In this document: piece by piece, positions 1 to 8,689 of the stretch | Numbering within the stretch: position 1 is the first letter of the stretch | Layout of the letters: each line of letters begins with the position of its first letter | Assembly (NCBI RefSeq): GCF_003966565.1 | Contig: NZ_AP018718.1 | Span: 1,178,001-1,242,000 of the forward strand | DNA: 64,000 bases | DNA from: Sulfuricystis multivorans | GTDB lineage: Bacteria > Pseudomonadota > Gammaproteobacteria > Burkholderiales > Rhodocyclaceae | Reading direction: 5' to 3' | Program-made: the position numbers and the translations under genes | Notes under the pieces: generated by a model | What the model was told of the DNA's origin: nothing | What the model saw: the letters and a program-made list of their open reading frames with translations, nothing else | Database searches by the model: none

Positions 1-208
1 TGGCGAGGAAGGCCGCCTTGATCTCGGCAGCATCATCGACACCGGCCGGCACGCGATGGCTGATCAGCTCGACGAGGAAGTCTTCTTCGCCCTTGGGCGG
101 GTTTTGCAGCAATTCGACGAGCGCCTGGGTCTGTTGTTTGGAAAGTGGTAGCGGTGGAATGCCGAGGGCGGCGCGTTCGGCGACATGGGCCCGGTAGGCT
201 TCGAGCAT
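1..208 (-). CDS. acnB: Aconitate hydratase B, N-terminal fragment
   Basis: Only the first 69 codons are inside the window; the gene continues past the left edge. The protein begins MLEAYRAHVAERAALG and goes on with PPLPLSKQQTQALVELL and HRVPAGVDDAAEIKAAFL, which is the N-terminal helical-repeat domain found only in the AcnB type of aconitase. AcnB interconverts citrate and isocitrate with a [4Fe-4S] cluster in the cytoplasm; the cluster ligands lie in the missing part. It follows mdh, the CoA-ester lyase and the DUF3617 gene on the same strand, so it is probably the last gene of an mdh-led group, but the 37-bp gap before it could hold its own signals. Identity rests on family knowledge of this N-terminus. 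Confidence 0.9.
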   Translation of the reverse strand, partial: MLEAYRAHVAERAALGIPPLPLSKQQTQALVELLQNPPKGEEDFLVELISHRVPAGVDDAAEIKAAFLA

Positions 209-245
209 GGTCAGGCTTCCTTTCTGTCAGGTCGGTTGGATTTGC

Positions 246-662
246 TTACTTTTTGCAGTCGCCGATGCGGCGACCTTTGATCAGCGAGAGCATGTCGCCC
301 ATGCCTTCGTCGGGCGTCATGCGCAGTCTTTGTTCGAATGAGAAGGCCGTGGCCGACATCGTCCCCTTGACGCTGCCGGTCATCTTGCTGCCATCGGCTT
401 CGCAAGTCATCTCGTAACTGATGTTGCCGCCGGCGTTCTTCATGTTGCGGATCATGCATTTGCTCTTATCGTCCATGCCGTATTGCTTGCCGGCGGCGAG
501 ATCCTGAGGGGTATAACAATGAGTGAATTTCTGTGGTGGCATGGCCATGCCCTGCATCTTCATTTCGCTGGTGAGCTCCCACAGTCCGGGTGACATCTCC
601 TGGGCGAGCGCATGGCCGGCGAGTGTCGTGATGGCAGCGAGGGCAGCAAGCAAACGTTTCAT
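246..662 (-). CDS. DUF3617-family periplasmic protein
   Basis: 138 residues. A Sec signal peptide covers about residues 1-20 (KR, then a hydrophobic Leu/Ala run ending GHALA-Q). The mature part opens SPGLWELTSEMKMQG and contains four cysteines, including HCYTP and the C-terminal GDCKK, so disulfides are likely. This layout matches DUF3617, a family of small secreted proteins of unknown function. The start was chosen because AAGGAG lies just upstream and because its ATG shares one base with the TGA of the upstream CoA-ester lyase gene, which implies translational coupling. An in-frame extension upstream would lack a signal peptide at the N-terminus. It lies between the lyase and acnB, but a TCA-cycle role does not follow from that. 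Confidence 0.8.
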   Translation of the reverse strand: MKRLLAALAAITTLAGHALAQEMSPGLWELTSEMKMQGMAMPPQKFTHCYTPQDLAAGKQYGMDDKSKCMIRNMKNAGGNISYEMTCEADGSKMTGSVKGTMSATAFSFEQRLRMTPDEGMGDMLSLIKGRRIGDCKK

Positions 663-1675
663 CAGAATCTCCTTTCGGGTGCGTGGGATGAAAAAAAGCG
701 CGCTGCCGCAGGCGGCAGCATCACGCCCGTGGCATGGGCGCGTTGTAGCAGCTCCCAATGGTAGCGGTAGGAGGCGCGGTCGTGCAGGCGACCATCACAC
801 TGGATCGGCCCCCAATCGGCCTCCTGGGCGGCGCAGAGGATCGCGGCGGCGGTTTCGATCTCGGCGGCTTTGGGTTGCATTGCCGCGACGATCGGTTCGA
901 TCTGGTTCGGATGGATGCTCCACATGCGCAAATAGCCGAATTCCTCACGGGCGCGGCGGGCATCGGCGGCGACGACGGATGGGTCACGGAATTCGGTGGT
1001 GACGTTGTGCGCTGGCACGATGCCATTGCCCAATGCCGCGGCGGCGATCTCGCATTTGGCGCGCACGATCAGTGGATGGGAAAACTGCCCTGGCGAACGC
1101 ATCGCACTCTCCGGGATCGCGCCGTGGTGGGCGGAGACGAAATCCATCAGCCCGAAATCGAGCGATTCGACCCGGGGAAGTTGCGCGATCTGCCAGACCT
1201 CATGGAGCGCCCCTGGCGTTTCGATCAGCACATGGACCGGGATCGGTCGCGCGATGGCCAAGCGTTCGCGCAGCGTTTCCAATGCGGCGATCTGGGTTTC
1301 GACGTCGCCGCACGACTCGGCTTTGGGCAGCACGAGGTAGGCGAGGCGGTGACCGGCGCGCGCCAGGAGAATGTCCAACTCTTGCTGCCACAACGGATGA
1401 TGGGCCGGATGGATGCGCGCACCGACACGGTCATGGCGATTGGCAGCCGAGTCGATCAACGCCGCGATCATCGCGGCATGTTCGCGCTCGAGGCCGGCCG
1501 GCGCGCCGTCTTCGCAGTCGGCCGTGACATCGAAGATCGGCCCGAGCTTGGCCTGCAAGTCGAGTGCCTTGCGAATCAGCTTCTCGCTGCCGGCATAATG
1601 TTCGCAGGCGGCAAGGGCCGAAAACGGCTTGCCGCCTGCGTACAGCACTTCCGAAGGATGAAGTGCCGTGCTCAC
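662..1675 (-). CDS. HpcH/HpaI-family CoA-ester lyase (CitE/malyl-CoA lyase-like)
   Basis: 337 residues, starting at GTG 3 bp after the mdh stop. The fold is the TIM-barrel HpcH/HpaI aldolase / citrate-lyase-beta family: FDVTADCEDGAP near residue 50, RIHPAHHPLW near 88, VLPKAES near 113, the metal-binding Glu in HVLIETPGALHEV near 150, and SLDFGLMDFVSAHHG near 170. Relatives cleave or form C-C bonds in acyl-CoA esters (malyl-CoA, beta-methylmalyl-CoA, citramalyl-CoA). The substrate cannot be read from sequence. Its place between mdh and acnB suggests work near malate/glyoxylate or C3-C4 acyl-CoA metabolism; that is inference. It probably belongs to the mdh transcript and is coupled to the DUF3617 gene through a one-base stop/start overlap. 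Confidence 0.82.
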   Translation of the reverse strand: MSTALHPSEVLYAGGKPFSALAACEHYAGSEKLIRKALDLQAKLGPIFDVTADCEDGAPAGLEREHAAMIAALIDSAANRHDRVGARIHPAHHPLWQQELDILLARAGHRLAYLVLPKAESCGDVETQIAALETLRERLAIARPIPVHVLIETPGALHEVWQIAQLPRVESLDFGLMDFVSAHHGAIPESAMRSPGQFSHPLIVRAKCEIAAAALGNGIVPAHNVTTEFRDPSVVAADARRAREEFGYLRMWSIHPNQIEPIVAAMQPKAAEIETAAAILCAAQEADWGPIQCDGRLHDRASYRYHWELLQRAHATGVMLPPAAARFFSSHAPERRF

Positions 1676-1678
1676 CGA

Positions 1679-2668
1679 TCAGGCGAACAGATGTTTGACG
1701 CCGTCACGCTCTTCCTGCAGCTCCTTGAGCGTGGCGTCCATTTTTTCGCGCGAGAAGACGTCGATCTCCAGCCCCTTGACGATTTCCCACTTGCCGTTGC
1801 TGCAGACGCAGGGCATGCCGTAGATCATGCCTTCGGGAATGCCGTAGGAACCATCGGAAACCACCCCCATCGTCACCCATGCGCCGTTCGTGCCAAGGTT
1901 CCAGTCGCGCATGTGGTCGATCGCCGCATTGGCGGCCGAGGCGGCGGAGGAAGCGCCGCGCGCTTCGATGATCGCCGCGCCGCGCTTGCCGACCTTCGGG
2001 ATGTATTCGTTTTTGTACCAGGCATCGTCAGCGACGAGCTGGGGCGCTGGCCTGCCCGCGATAGTGCAGAAACGGATGTCCGGATACATCGTCGGCGAGT
2101 GGTTGCCCCAAACGACCATGTTCTTCACATCGGTCACCGGCGCTTTTACGCGCGCTGCAAGCATCGAGATCGCGCGGTTGTGGTCGAGACGCATCATCGA
2201 GGTGAAGTTCTCGCGCGGCAGGCTCTTCGCAGTATTCATCGCGATCAGCGCGTTGGTATTGGCCGGGTTGCCGACGACGATGACCTTGACATCGCGGGCG
2301 GCGACCTCATCGAGCGCCTTGCCTTGTTCGATGAAGATCTTCGCGTTTTCGAGCAGCAGATCCTTGCGTTCCATGCCTGGGCCGCGCGGCTTGGCGCCCA
2401 CCAGCAGCGCCTGCTGCGCATCCTTGAAAGCGACTTTGGGATCGGCGGTGCCGATCATGTCGACGAGCAGCGGGAAAGCGCAGTCTTCGAGTTCCATCAT
2501 CACACCCTTCAATGCCTGTTGGGCCTTGTCGATGGGCAGCTCGAGCATTTGCAGAATCACGGGCTGATCCTTGCCGAGCATTTCGCCGCTGGCGATGCGG
2601 AACAGCAATGCGTAACCGATTTGACCTGCGGCACCGGTGACGGTGACACGAACGGGGGGCTTGGTCAT
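1679..2668 (-). CDS. mdh: Malate dehydrogenase (NAD-dependent)
   Basis: 329 residues, the usual length of the longer AcnB-associated MDH type. It oxidises malate to oxaloacetate with NAD in the cytoplasm, closing the TCA cycle. The Rossmann glycine motif [16 protein letters not shown] is at about residue 10, the substrate-loop region is [13 protein letters not shown] near 90, [12 protein letters not shown] near 127, and the catalytic His is in [13 protein letters not shown] near 185. The ATG at 2668 is preceded by AAGGAG; a longer reading to 2740 would add 24 non-conserved residues and was rejected. It diverges from the GntR-family gene across an AT-rich inverted repeat (2744-2768) that probably controls one or both. 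Confidence 0.97.
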   Translation of the reverse strand: MTKPPVRVTVTGAAGQIGYALLFRIASGEMLGKDQPVILQMLELPIDKAQQALKGVMMELEDCAFPLLVDMIGTADPKVAFKDAQQALLVGAKPRGPGMERKDLLLENAKIFIEQGKALDEVAARDVKVIVVGNPANTNALIAMNTAKSLPRENFTSMMRLDHNRAISMLAARVKAPVTDVKNMVVWGNHSPTMYPDIRFCTIAGRPAPQLVADDAWYKNEYIPKVGKRGAAIIEARGASSAASAANAAIDHMRDWNLGTNGAWVTMGVVSDGSYGIPEGMIYGMPCVCSNGKWEIVKGLEIDVFSREKMDATLKELQEERDGVKHLFA

Positions 2669-2743
2669 TGACGGGCTCCTTGAGTTGAATGAGAGAGATT
2701 GCAGCAGAAAATCATAGTGGCGTTTGCTGCGTTGTGTCAATCA

Positions 2744-2768
2744 ATATCTTATAAATGATATAAGATAT
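2744..2768. promoter_or_regulatory. Perfect 10-bp inverted repeat, candidate GntR operator
   Basis: ATATCTTATA, five bases, TATAAGATAT: a perfect 25-bp palindrome in the 138-bp gap between divergent mdh and the GntR/UTRA gene. The surrounding AT-rich tract contrasts with the GC-rich genome. A dimeric winged-helix repressor encoded 39 bp away is the obvious binder, so autoregulation and control of mdh are likely; this is inference from position and symmetry. Confidence 0.7.
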
Positions 2769-2806
2769 ATGATAATCTATGGACGTCATGAAAAAATTGT
2801 GCTTGA

Positions 2807-3556
2807 ATGGCGAACATGAAAAGGCAGCCTATCGCACATTCACCTTCCTTCAGCCCGCTGTATCGTCAAATCAAGGGTCTGATGCTCCAGGCGCTCGAAA
2901 AACAGGAATGGCGACCTGGAGAGATGATCCCCAGTGAGGCCGAGCTGGCCAGCCGCTTCCAAGTGAGCCAGGGAACGGTGCGCAAAGCCATCGACGAGAT
3001 GGCCGCCGAAAACCTGCTGGTGCGTAAGCAAGGCAAAGGTACGTTCGTCGCCAGCCATAGCGATCCACGCGCTTTTTTCCGTTTCCTGCGTTTGGTGCCG
3101 CTCTCGGGCAGTGTCGAGCCGGCGCACAGCCGTCCCCTCGAATGTTGGCGCGCCAAGGCCCGGCCGGAGGCCGCGCACGTCCTCGGTATCCAGCCCGGCG
3201 ACCCCGTGATCATCGTGCGTCGCTTGCTCGAATTTTCAGGCAAACCCGTCGTGCTCGACGAGATCTATCTGCCGGGCGAAATCTTCGCCGGGCTGACCTT
3301 CGATGTCCTGAAGGAATCACGGGTTTCCCTGTATACGCTGTTCGAGGAGAAGTTTGGGGTGCGCATGATCCGGGCGGAAGAGCGTATTCGCGCAGTGGCC
3401 GCCGACCGGACCACGGCCGAGCTGCTCGGTGTGCGCGAAGGCAGTCCGCTGCTGTCGGTCGAGCGCACCAGCTTCACTTATGGCGATCGGCCGGTCGAGT
3501 GGCGGCGAGGTTTGTATTCGACCGAGTCGCACTGCTATTTCAATGAATTGACCTGA
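2807..3556 (+). CDS. GntR-family regulator with UTRA domain (HutC subfamily)
   Basis: 249 residues. The winged-helix DNA-binding domain covers residues 15-85: PLYRQIKGLMLQ, then PGEMIPSEAELASRFQVS, then TVRKAIDEMAAENLLVR and KGTFVA, the classic GntR signature. Residues 95-245 form a UTRA effector domain (PGDPVIIVRRLLEFSGKPV, then PLLSVERTSFTYGDRPVEWRRG). Members sense small metabolites and usually repress. It sits between mdh and the sdhCDABE-gltA operon, divergent from the first and upstream of the second, so a TCA intermediate is a reasonable ligand guess, not shown by sequence. A start 9 bp downstream (MKRQP) is equally possible. The palindrome at 2744-2768 is the likely operator. Confidence 0.85.
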   Translation: MANMKRQPIAHSPSFSPLYRQIKGLMLQALEKQEWRPGEMIPSEAELASRFQVSQGTVRKAIDEMAAENLLVRKQGKGTFVASHSDPRAFFRFLRLVPLSGSVEPAHSRPLECWRAKARPEAAHVLGIQPGDPVIIVRRLLEFSGKPVVLDEIYLPGEIFAGLTFDVLKESRVSLYTLFEEKFGVRMIRAEERIRAVAADRTTAELLGVREGSPLLSVERTSFTYGDRPVEWRRGLYSTESHCYFNELT

Positions 3557-3620
3557 ACGGCCCATCGTTCGGCCGAGCAGAAGGTAAGATGGTGCACTGC
3601 AAACAAGAAAGGAGTGGTCG

Positions 3621-4004
3621 ATGAACACTATCGCCAGAAAGCGTCCCAAGCATCTGAATCTCTTCCAGATAAAGCTTCCCGTGGCGGGGATCGCTTCGAT
3701 ACTGCATCGCGTCAGCGGTTTCGGGTTGTTCCTGATGCTGCCGTTCCTGATCTGGTTGCTCGAACTGTCGCTGACTTCGCCTGATTCCTTCGCGACATTT
3801 CAATCGATCGCCGCGCACCCGCTCATCAAGCTCCTGCTGATTGGCTTGTTGTGGGCGTTCCTGCATCACTTTTTCATGGGTATGCGCATTTTGCTCATCG
3901 ATATTCACGTCGGCGTCGCCAAGGCGCAGGCGTCAGCTTCGGCCAAGGCCGTACTGGCGGTGAGCCTGGCCCTGACCTTGATCCTGGGAGTGAAGCTATG
4001 GTGA
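3621..4004 (+). CDS. sdhC: Succinate dehydrogenase cytochrome b556 subunit
   Basis: 127 residues, one of two membrane anchors of complex II. It opens [16 protein letters not shown] and continues to [13 protein letters not shown], the conserved quinone-site region (Ser/Arg) of SdhC. Three transmembrane helices lie near residues 30-50, 68-90 and 105-126. [17 protein letters not shown] near residue 80 supplies a candidate axial histidine for heme b. The ATG follows AAGGAG at good spacing. First gene of sdhCDABE; its end overlaps sdhD by 7 bases. The 64-bp gap after the regulator must contain the operon promoter if it does not read through. Confidence 0.95.
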   Translation: MNTIARKRPKHLNLFQIKLPVAGIASILHRVSGFGLFLMLPFLIWLLELSLTSPDSFATFQSIAAHPLIKLLLIGLLWAFLHHFFMGMRILLIDIHVGVAKAQASASAKAVLAVSLALTLILGVKLW

Positions 4005-4345
4005 ATCGCAAGATCGTTGGTGCCCATTATGGCTTGGTCGACTGGCTGGCCCAGCGCATCACGGCCATTGTCATGATCGTGTTCACACTGGTGATCGCTG
4101 TCGGTCTGGCCTCGGGCGCAGGAGCGAGTTTCGCAACCTGGCGCGCCTTCATGTCTGCCGAACTGATGCGCTTCATCACCTTCCTGTTCGTGATTGCGCT
4201 GTGCTGGCACGCCTGGGTTGGCGTGCGCGACATCTGGATGGATTACGTCCAACCCGCCGGCATCAAACTCGCTTTGCATGTCCTCACCCTGCTGGCGCTG
4301 ATCGGCTATGCCGGTTGGGCGGTGAGGATCCTCTGGAGGCTCTGA
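3998..4345 (+). CDS. sdhD: Succinate dehydrogenase membrane anchor subunit
   Basis: 115 residues, second membrane anchor of complex II. It begins [20 protein letters not shown], the usual SdhD lead-in, then has three transmembrane helices near 20-42, 55-78 and 90-112. [16 protein letters not shown] near residue 70 carries the histidine and the Asp-Tyr pair associated with heme and quinone binding. The ATG at 3998 overlaps the end of sdhC by 7 bases; the much longer open frame upstream overlaps sdhC and was rejected. Confidence 0.94.
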   Translation: MVNRKIVGAHYGLVDWLAQRITAIVMIVFTLVIAVGLASGAGASFATWRAFMSAELMRFITFLFVIALCWHAWVGVRDIWMDYVQPAGIKLALHVLTLLALIGYAGWAVRILWRL

Positions 4346-4347
4346 AC

Positions 4348-6135
4348 GTGAAAGTCACAGTCCGCAAATTCGATGCAGTCATCGTCGGCGCCGGCGGCGC
4401 CGGCCTGCGTGCCGCGCTCCAGCTCTCGGAATCCGGTTTCAAGACCGCGGTGATCACCAAGGTGTTCCCGACGCGCTCACATACCGTCGCCGCTCAAGGC
4501 GGCGTGGCCGCGAGTCTCGGCAATTCGGAAGAAGACCACTGGCATTGGCACATGTACGATACCGTCAAGGGCTCCGACTGGCTCGGCGACCAGGATGCGA
4601 TCGAATTCATGTGCCGCAAGGCCAATGAGGTCGTCATCGAGCTGGAACATTACGGCATGCCCTTCGATCGCCTCGACAATGGCCGCATTTATCAGCGTCC
4701 CTTTGGTGGCCACATGTCGAACTTCGGCGAAAAACCGGTACGCCGCGCCTGTGCCGCGGCCGACCGCACTGGTCATGCGATGCTGCACGCGATGTATCAG
4801 CGTAACGTCAAGGCCAACACGCAGTTCTACGTCGAATGGATGGCGCTGGATTTGATCCGCGATGCCGAAGGCGAGGTGCTCGGTGTCACTGCGCTGGAAA
4901 TGGAGACTGGCGAGATTTATGCCTTTCATGCCAAAGCCACCATCTTCGCCACCGGCGGTGCGGGGCGCATCTTTTACTCCTCGACCAACGCCTTCATCAA
5001 TACCGGCGACGGCCTTGGCATGGCGGCGCGCGCCGGCATTCCGCTCGAGGACATGGAGTTCTGGCAGTTCCACCCGACCGGGGTGGCCGGTGCGGGGGTG
5101 CTGATCACCGAAGGCGTGCGCGGCGAGGGTGGCATCCTCAGGAACAGCAACGGCGAGCGTTTCATGGAGCGCTATGCGCCGAACGCCAAGGACTTGGCCT
5201 CCCGCGATGTCGTGTCGCGGGCGATGGTCACCGAGATCAATGAAGGCCGCGGCTGCGGTCCGAACAAGGATTACGTGCTGCTCGACATCACGCATCTCGA
5301 TCCGGAAACCATCATGAAGCGGCTGCCGGGGATTCGCGAGATCGCGCTCCAGTTCGCCGGCGTCGACTGCGTCAAGGAGCCGATCCCGGTGGTGCCGACG
5401 GCGCATTACCAGATGGGCGGTATTCCGACCAATTACCTGGGACAGGTGGTGGTGCCGGGCAAGCGCAGCCAGAACGAGATCGTGCCGGGTTTCTATGCCG
5501 CCGGCGAGTGCGCCTGTGCTTCGGTGCATGGTGCCAACCGGCTGGGTACCAACTCGCTGCTCGATTTGTTGGTGTTCGGTAAGTCGGCGGGGGAAACCGC
5601 CGTCGAGGAATTGAAGAAATCACCCAAGGCGCACAAGGGGCTGCCGGCTGATGCCTTCGATCGCACGCTCGAACGCCTGAATCGCCTCGACACGCAAAAG
5701 GACGGCGCCAACGTGCACGAGACGCGGCTTAAGCTGCAGCGCACGATGCAGAAGCATGCCGGCGTGTTCCGCTTCGCCAGCCTGTTGAAAGAAGGCGTCG
5801 AGAAGATCCTCGAGGTGCAGAAGGATGTGGCGCGCACCGAGATCAAGGACAAGTCGAAGGTGTTCAATACTGCGCGCGTCGAGGCGCTCGAACTCGACAA
5901 CCTGAGCGAGGTCGCGGTCGCAACGATGATTTCGGCCGAGGCGAGGAAGGAATCGCGCGGCGCCCACGTGCGCGACGACTGTCCGGATACTCCGGAACAT
6001 CCGAATGGCCGCGACGACGACAACTGGCTCAAGCATACCCTTTGGTACAAGGAGGGTAATCGCCTCGAGTACAAGTCGGTCAACCTGCGCCCGCTGAGCG
6101 TCGACACCATCGCGCTCAAGAAACGCGTCTATTGA
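4348..6135 (+). CDS. sdhA: Succinate dehydrogenase flavoprotein subunit
   Basis: 595 residues, the catalytic subunit of complex II that oxidises succinate to fumarate with covalent FAD. FAD-binding [17 protein letters not shown] is at residue 10; [15 protein letters not shown] near 43 contains the histidine that binds FAD covalently; [20 protein letters not shown] near 205; the active-site region [15 protein letters not shown] near 242; [15 protein letters not shown] near 392. The start is GTG at 4348, 2 bp after sdhD with GGAGG upstream; it gives the normal family length, while an earlier in-frame ATG at 4201 lies inside sdhD. SdhE, encoded downstream, is its flavinylation factor. Confidence 0.97.
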   Translation: MKVTVRKFDAVIVGAGGAGLRAALQLSESGFKTAVITKVFPTRSHTVAAQGGVAASLGNSEEDHWHWHMYDTVKGSDWLGDQDAIEFMCRKANEVVIELEHYGMPFDRLDNGRIYQRPFGGHMSNFGEKPVRRACAAADRTGHAMLHAMYQRNVKANTQFYVEWMALDLIRDAEGEVLGVTALEMETGEIYAFHAKATIFATGGAGRIFYSSTNAFINTGDGLGMAARAGIPLEDMEFWQFHPTGVAGAGVLITEGVRGEGGILRNSNGERFMERYAPNAKDLASRDVVSRAMVTEINEGRGCGPNKDYVLLDITHLDPETIMKRLPGIREIALQFAGVDCVKEPIPVVPTAHYQMGGIPTNYLGQVVVPGKRSQNEIVPGFYAAGECACASVHGANRLGTNSLLDLLVFGKSAGETAVEELKKSPKAHKGLPADAFDRTLERLNRLDTQKDGANVHETRLKLQRTMQKHAGVFRFASLLKEGVEKILEVQKDVARTEIKDKSKVFNTARVEALELDNLSEVAVATMISAEARKESRGAHVRDDCPDTPEHPNGRDDDNWLKHTLWYKEGNRLEYKSVNLRPLSVDTIALKKRVY

Positions 6136-6148
6136 GGAAGCGAAAACC

Positions 6149-6865
6149 ATGACCAGCCGCACCCTCCAGTTCCGCATATACCGCTTTGATCCCGACCGCG
6201 ATCACAAGCCCTGGATGCAGGACATCGAAGTCGAGGTCGACAGTACCGACCGCAAGCTGCTCGATGCCCTGGTCAAGCTGAAGGCGAAAGACGACTCGAT
6301 CGCCTTCCGCCGTTCCTGCCGCGAAGGCGTCTGTGGCTCGGATGCGCTCAACATCAATGGCAGAAATGGCCTCGCCTGTCTGACCGATCTGGCGAGTTTT
6401 CCAGAAGGCAGGCCGATCGTTTTGCGTCCGCTGCCCGGCCTGCCGGTGATCCGCGATCTGATCGTCGATATGACGCAGTTCTTCAAGCAGTATCACTCGA
6501 TCAAGCCGTATCTGATCAACAACGATCCACCACCGGAACGCGAACGGCTGCAGTCGCCGGAGGATCGTGAGGAGCTCAATGGCTTGTATGAGTGCATCTT
6601 GTGCGCCTGCTGCTCGACGGCCTGTCCGTCGTTCTGGTGGAATCCGGACAAGTTCGTCGGGCCAGCAGGGTTGTTGGCCGCCTACCGTTTCATCGCCGAC
6701 ACTCGCGACCAGGCGACCAGTGAGCGGCTGGACAACCTGAATGACCCGTATCGTTTGTTCCGTTGCCATACCATCATGAATTGCGTCGATGTCTGCCCGA
6801 AGGGCTTGAATCCCACCAAGGCGATCGGCAAGATCAAGGACATGATGGTCAAGCGTGCCATCTGA
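6149..6865 (+). CDS. sdhB: Succinate dehydrogenase iron-sulfur subunit
   Basis: 238 residues. It carries electrons from SdhA to the quinone site through three clusters. The plant-type [2Fe-2S] motif SCREGVCGSDALNINGRNGL is near residue 54, with a final Cys just after. The [4Fe-4S] motif CILCACCSTACPSFW is near 148 and the [3Fe-4S] region CHTIMNCVDVCPKGLNP near 205. All cluster cysteines are present. It lies 13 bp after sdhA and 2 bp before sdhE, in the same transcript. Confidence 0.97.
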   Translation: MTSRTLQFRIYRFDPDRDHKPWMQDIEVEVDSTDRKLLDALVKLKAKDDSIAFRRSCREGVCGSDALNINGRNGLACLTDLASFPEGRPIVLRPLPGLPVIRDLIVDMTQFFKQYHSIKPYLINNDPPPERERLQSPEDREELNGLYECILCACCSTACPSFWWNPDKFVGPAGLLAAYRFIADTRDQATSERLDNLNDPYRLFRCHTIMNCVDVCPKGLNPTKAIGKIKDMMVKRAI

Positions 6866-6867
6866 TC

Positions 6868-7137
6868 ATGACGGAAGCGCAGCGCATCCGCAGCGAGAAG
6901 CTCCGCTGGGCGAGCCGGCGGGCGCTGCTGGAAAACGATCTGTTACTGCAGCGCTTCTGGCAGCGGCAGTCGACGGAGCTGGACGAGACGCTGGTCGGGC
7001 CGCTCGAACGCCTGCTGGCGATGGATGACCACGATTTGTGGGCGTTGCTCTCGGGCCGATGTGCAAGCACCGATCCGGAGCTTGGAAAACTGGTCGACCT
7101 GCTGCGGCAGCCGGCCACTCCTAGTGAAGACCTTTGA
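6868..7137 (+). CDS. sdhE: SdhE/SdhAF2-type flavinylation factor of succinate dehydrogenase
   Basis: 89 residues, all-alpha, in the family that helps attach FAD to SdhA. The expected core is R-R-G-x-x-E; here the segment is RWASRRALLENDLLLQRFW near residues 12-30, so Arg and Glu are kept but Gly is replaced by Ala. The rest (LERLLAMDDHDLWALLSGR, with the conserved acidic pair followed by LW) fits the family well. The start at 6868 sits 2 bp after the sdhB stop with no strong ribosome-binding site of its own, consistent with coupling. A longer frame reading from inside sdhB was rejected. Confidence 0.88.
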   Translation: MTEAQRIRSEKLRWASRRALLENDLLLQRFWQRQSTELDETLVGPLERLLAMDDHDLWALLSGRCASTDPELGKLVDLLRQPATPSEDL

Positions 7138-7151
7138 CAGGGGACTGACGC

Positions 7152-8441
7152 ATGACGCAAAAAACCGCCACCTTGACCTACAACGGCAAGACCACCGAAT
7201 ACCCGGTCTATTCCGGCACCATCGGCCCGGAGGTGATCGACATTTCCAAGCTCTATGCCCAGACGGGGGCCTTCACCTACGATCCTGGCTTCATGTCTAC
7301 GGCAGCGTGCAAATCGTCGATCACTTACATCGACGGCGAGAAGGGCGAGTTGCTCTACCGCGGCTACCCGATCGAGCAGCTGGCCGAGAAGTGCGACTTC
7401 ATGGAAGTCTGCTATCTGCTCAAGAATGGTGAGCTGCCGAACCAGGCGCAATATGACGATTGGGTCAACCGGGTACGCAAGCACACGATGGTGCATGACC
7501 AGCTGACGCGCTTTTTCAACGGGTTCCGCCGCGACGCCCATCCGATGGCGGTACTCGTCGGGGTGGTCGGCGGCCTGTCGGCCTTCTATCACGACTCGCT
7601 CGACATCAACAACCCGGAACATCGCATGACAGCCGCGATCCGGCTGATCGCCAAGATGCCGACCATCACGGCGATGGCCTACCGCTACAACATGGGCCTG
7701 CCGTTCATGTATCCGAAGAACGACTACGACTACGCAACGAACTTCCTCTACATGATGTTTGGCACGCCCTGCGAGGAGTTCAAGCCGAACCCGGTGCTGT
7801 CGCGCGCGCTCGACCGTATCCTGATCCTGCATGCCGACCACGAGCAGAACGCCTCGACTTCGACGGTGCGCCTGTCCGGATCTTCCGGCGCCAACCCGTT
7901 CGCCTGCATTGCCGCCGGCATCGCCTGCCTGTGGGGTCCGGCGCACGGTGGCGCCAACGAAGCCTGCCTCAAGATGCTCGAGGAGATCGGCGACGTCTCG
8001 CGCGTGCCGGAATACATCAAGCGCGCCAAGGACAAGAACGACCCGTTCCGCCTGATGGGCTTCGGCCATCGTGTTTACAAGAATTACGATCCACGTGCCA
8101 AGCTGATGCGCCAGACCTGCCATGAGGTGCTCGACGAGCTGGGCTTGCGGGACGATCCGCTGTTCAAGCTGGCGATGGAACTCGAGCGCATCGCGCTGGA
8201 AGACGAATACTTCATCGAGAAGAAACTCTACCCGAACGTCGATTTCTACTCCGGCATCGTGCAAAGCGCCTTGGGCATCCCGACCAATCTGTTCACCGGC
8301 ATCTTCGCGATGGCACGCACCATCGGCTGGATCGCTCAATGGCACGAGATGATCGGTGATCCAGAGCAGAAGATCGGCCGGCCGCGCCAGCTCTATCTCG
8401 GTGCGTCCAAGCGCGATGTGCCGGACATGGCTGCGCGTTGA
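7152..8441 (+). CDS. gltA: Citrate synthase (type II)
   Basis: 429 residues, the length of the hexameric, NADH-sensitive type II enzymes of proteobacteria. It condenses acetyl-CoA and oxaloacetate to citrate. Visible features: N-terminal beta domain (residues 1-45), [19 protein letters not shown] near 58, [18 protein letters not shown] near 223, [16 protein letters not shown] near 257 with a catalytic His, and [14 protein letters not shown] near 300 followed by the catalytic Asp region near 360 ([10 protein letters not shown]). It is 14 bp after sdhE and ends the sdh transcript at the terminator beginning 8451. Confidence 0.97.
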   Translation: MTQKTATLTYNGKTTEYPVYSGTIGPEVIDISKLYAQTGAFTYDPGFMSTAACKSSITYIDGEKGELLYRGYPIEQLAEKCDFMEVCYLLKNGELPNQAQYDDWVNRVRKHTMVHDQLTRFFNGFRRDAHPMAVLVGVVGGLSAFYHDSLDINNPEHRMTAAIRLIAKMPTITAMAYRYNMGLPFMYPKNDYDYATNFLYMMFGTPCEEFKPNPVLSRALDRILILHADHEQNASTSTVRLSGSSGANPFACIAAGIACLWGPAHGGANEACLKMLEEIGDVSRVPEYIKRAKDKNDPFRLMGFGHRVYKNYDPRAKLMRQTCHEVLDELGLRDDPLFKLAMELERIALEDEYFIEKKLYPNVDFYSGIVQSALGIPTNLFTGIFAMARTIGWIAQWHEMIGDPEQKIGRPRQLYLGASKRDVPDMAAR

Positions 8442-8450
8442 GAAACGGCC

Positions 8451-8480
8451 AAAGGGGCGTCGGCGAGGGCCCCTTTTTTC
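8451..8480 (+). terminator. Rho-independent terminator after gltA
   Basis: AAAGGGGC and GCCCCTTT form an 8-bp stem around a 10-nt loop, followed by a run of T. It begins 9 bp after the gltA stop and separates the sdh-gltA transcript from sucA. The rest of the gap to 8689 shows no gene; it is a GC-rich leader with a Shine-Dalgarno (AAAGAGGTG) before sucA. Confidence 0.85.
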
Positions 8481-8689
8481 ATGGATGCCTATCAACGCGC
8501 ATGACGGACATGGTAACCCGCGAAGGCATGAAAACCCCATGCGAAAAAATGAACACCCGCCCACCCTTAAGCCCCCCTCGCGGGCGGGGAGACTGTCAGC
8601 AGCGGCTTGCGCTGCGAAGTTTGGCTGCCGATCGCGTCACGCAGCCGTCAGGCAGAGCTTGAGTGTATTTCACTAAAAGAGGTGATGAC

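Noticed and set aside
758-2671. Very long open frame (637 codons) antisense to the CoA-ester lyase and mdh
   Set aside because: It is the mirror of two well-recognised genes in GC-rich DNA and shows no protein-family features.
4387-4413. GTCGGCGCCGGCGGCGCCGGC in sdhA as another repeat copy
   Set aside because: It is the universal FAD-binding Gly-rich motif GAGGAG of SdhA; the likeness to the repeat is through codon use.
8442-8689. Small ORF or regulatory RNA between gltA and sucA
   Set aside because: Apart from the terminator I see no conserved structure or codon pattern to support a gene.
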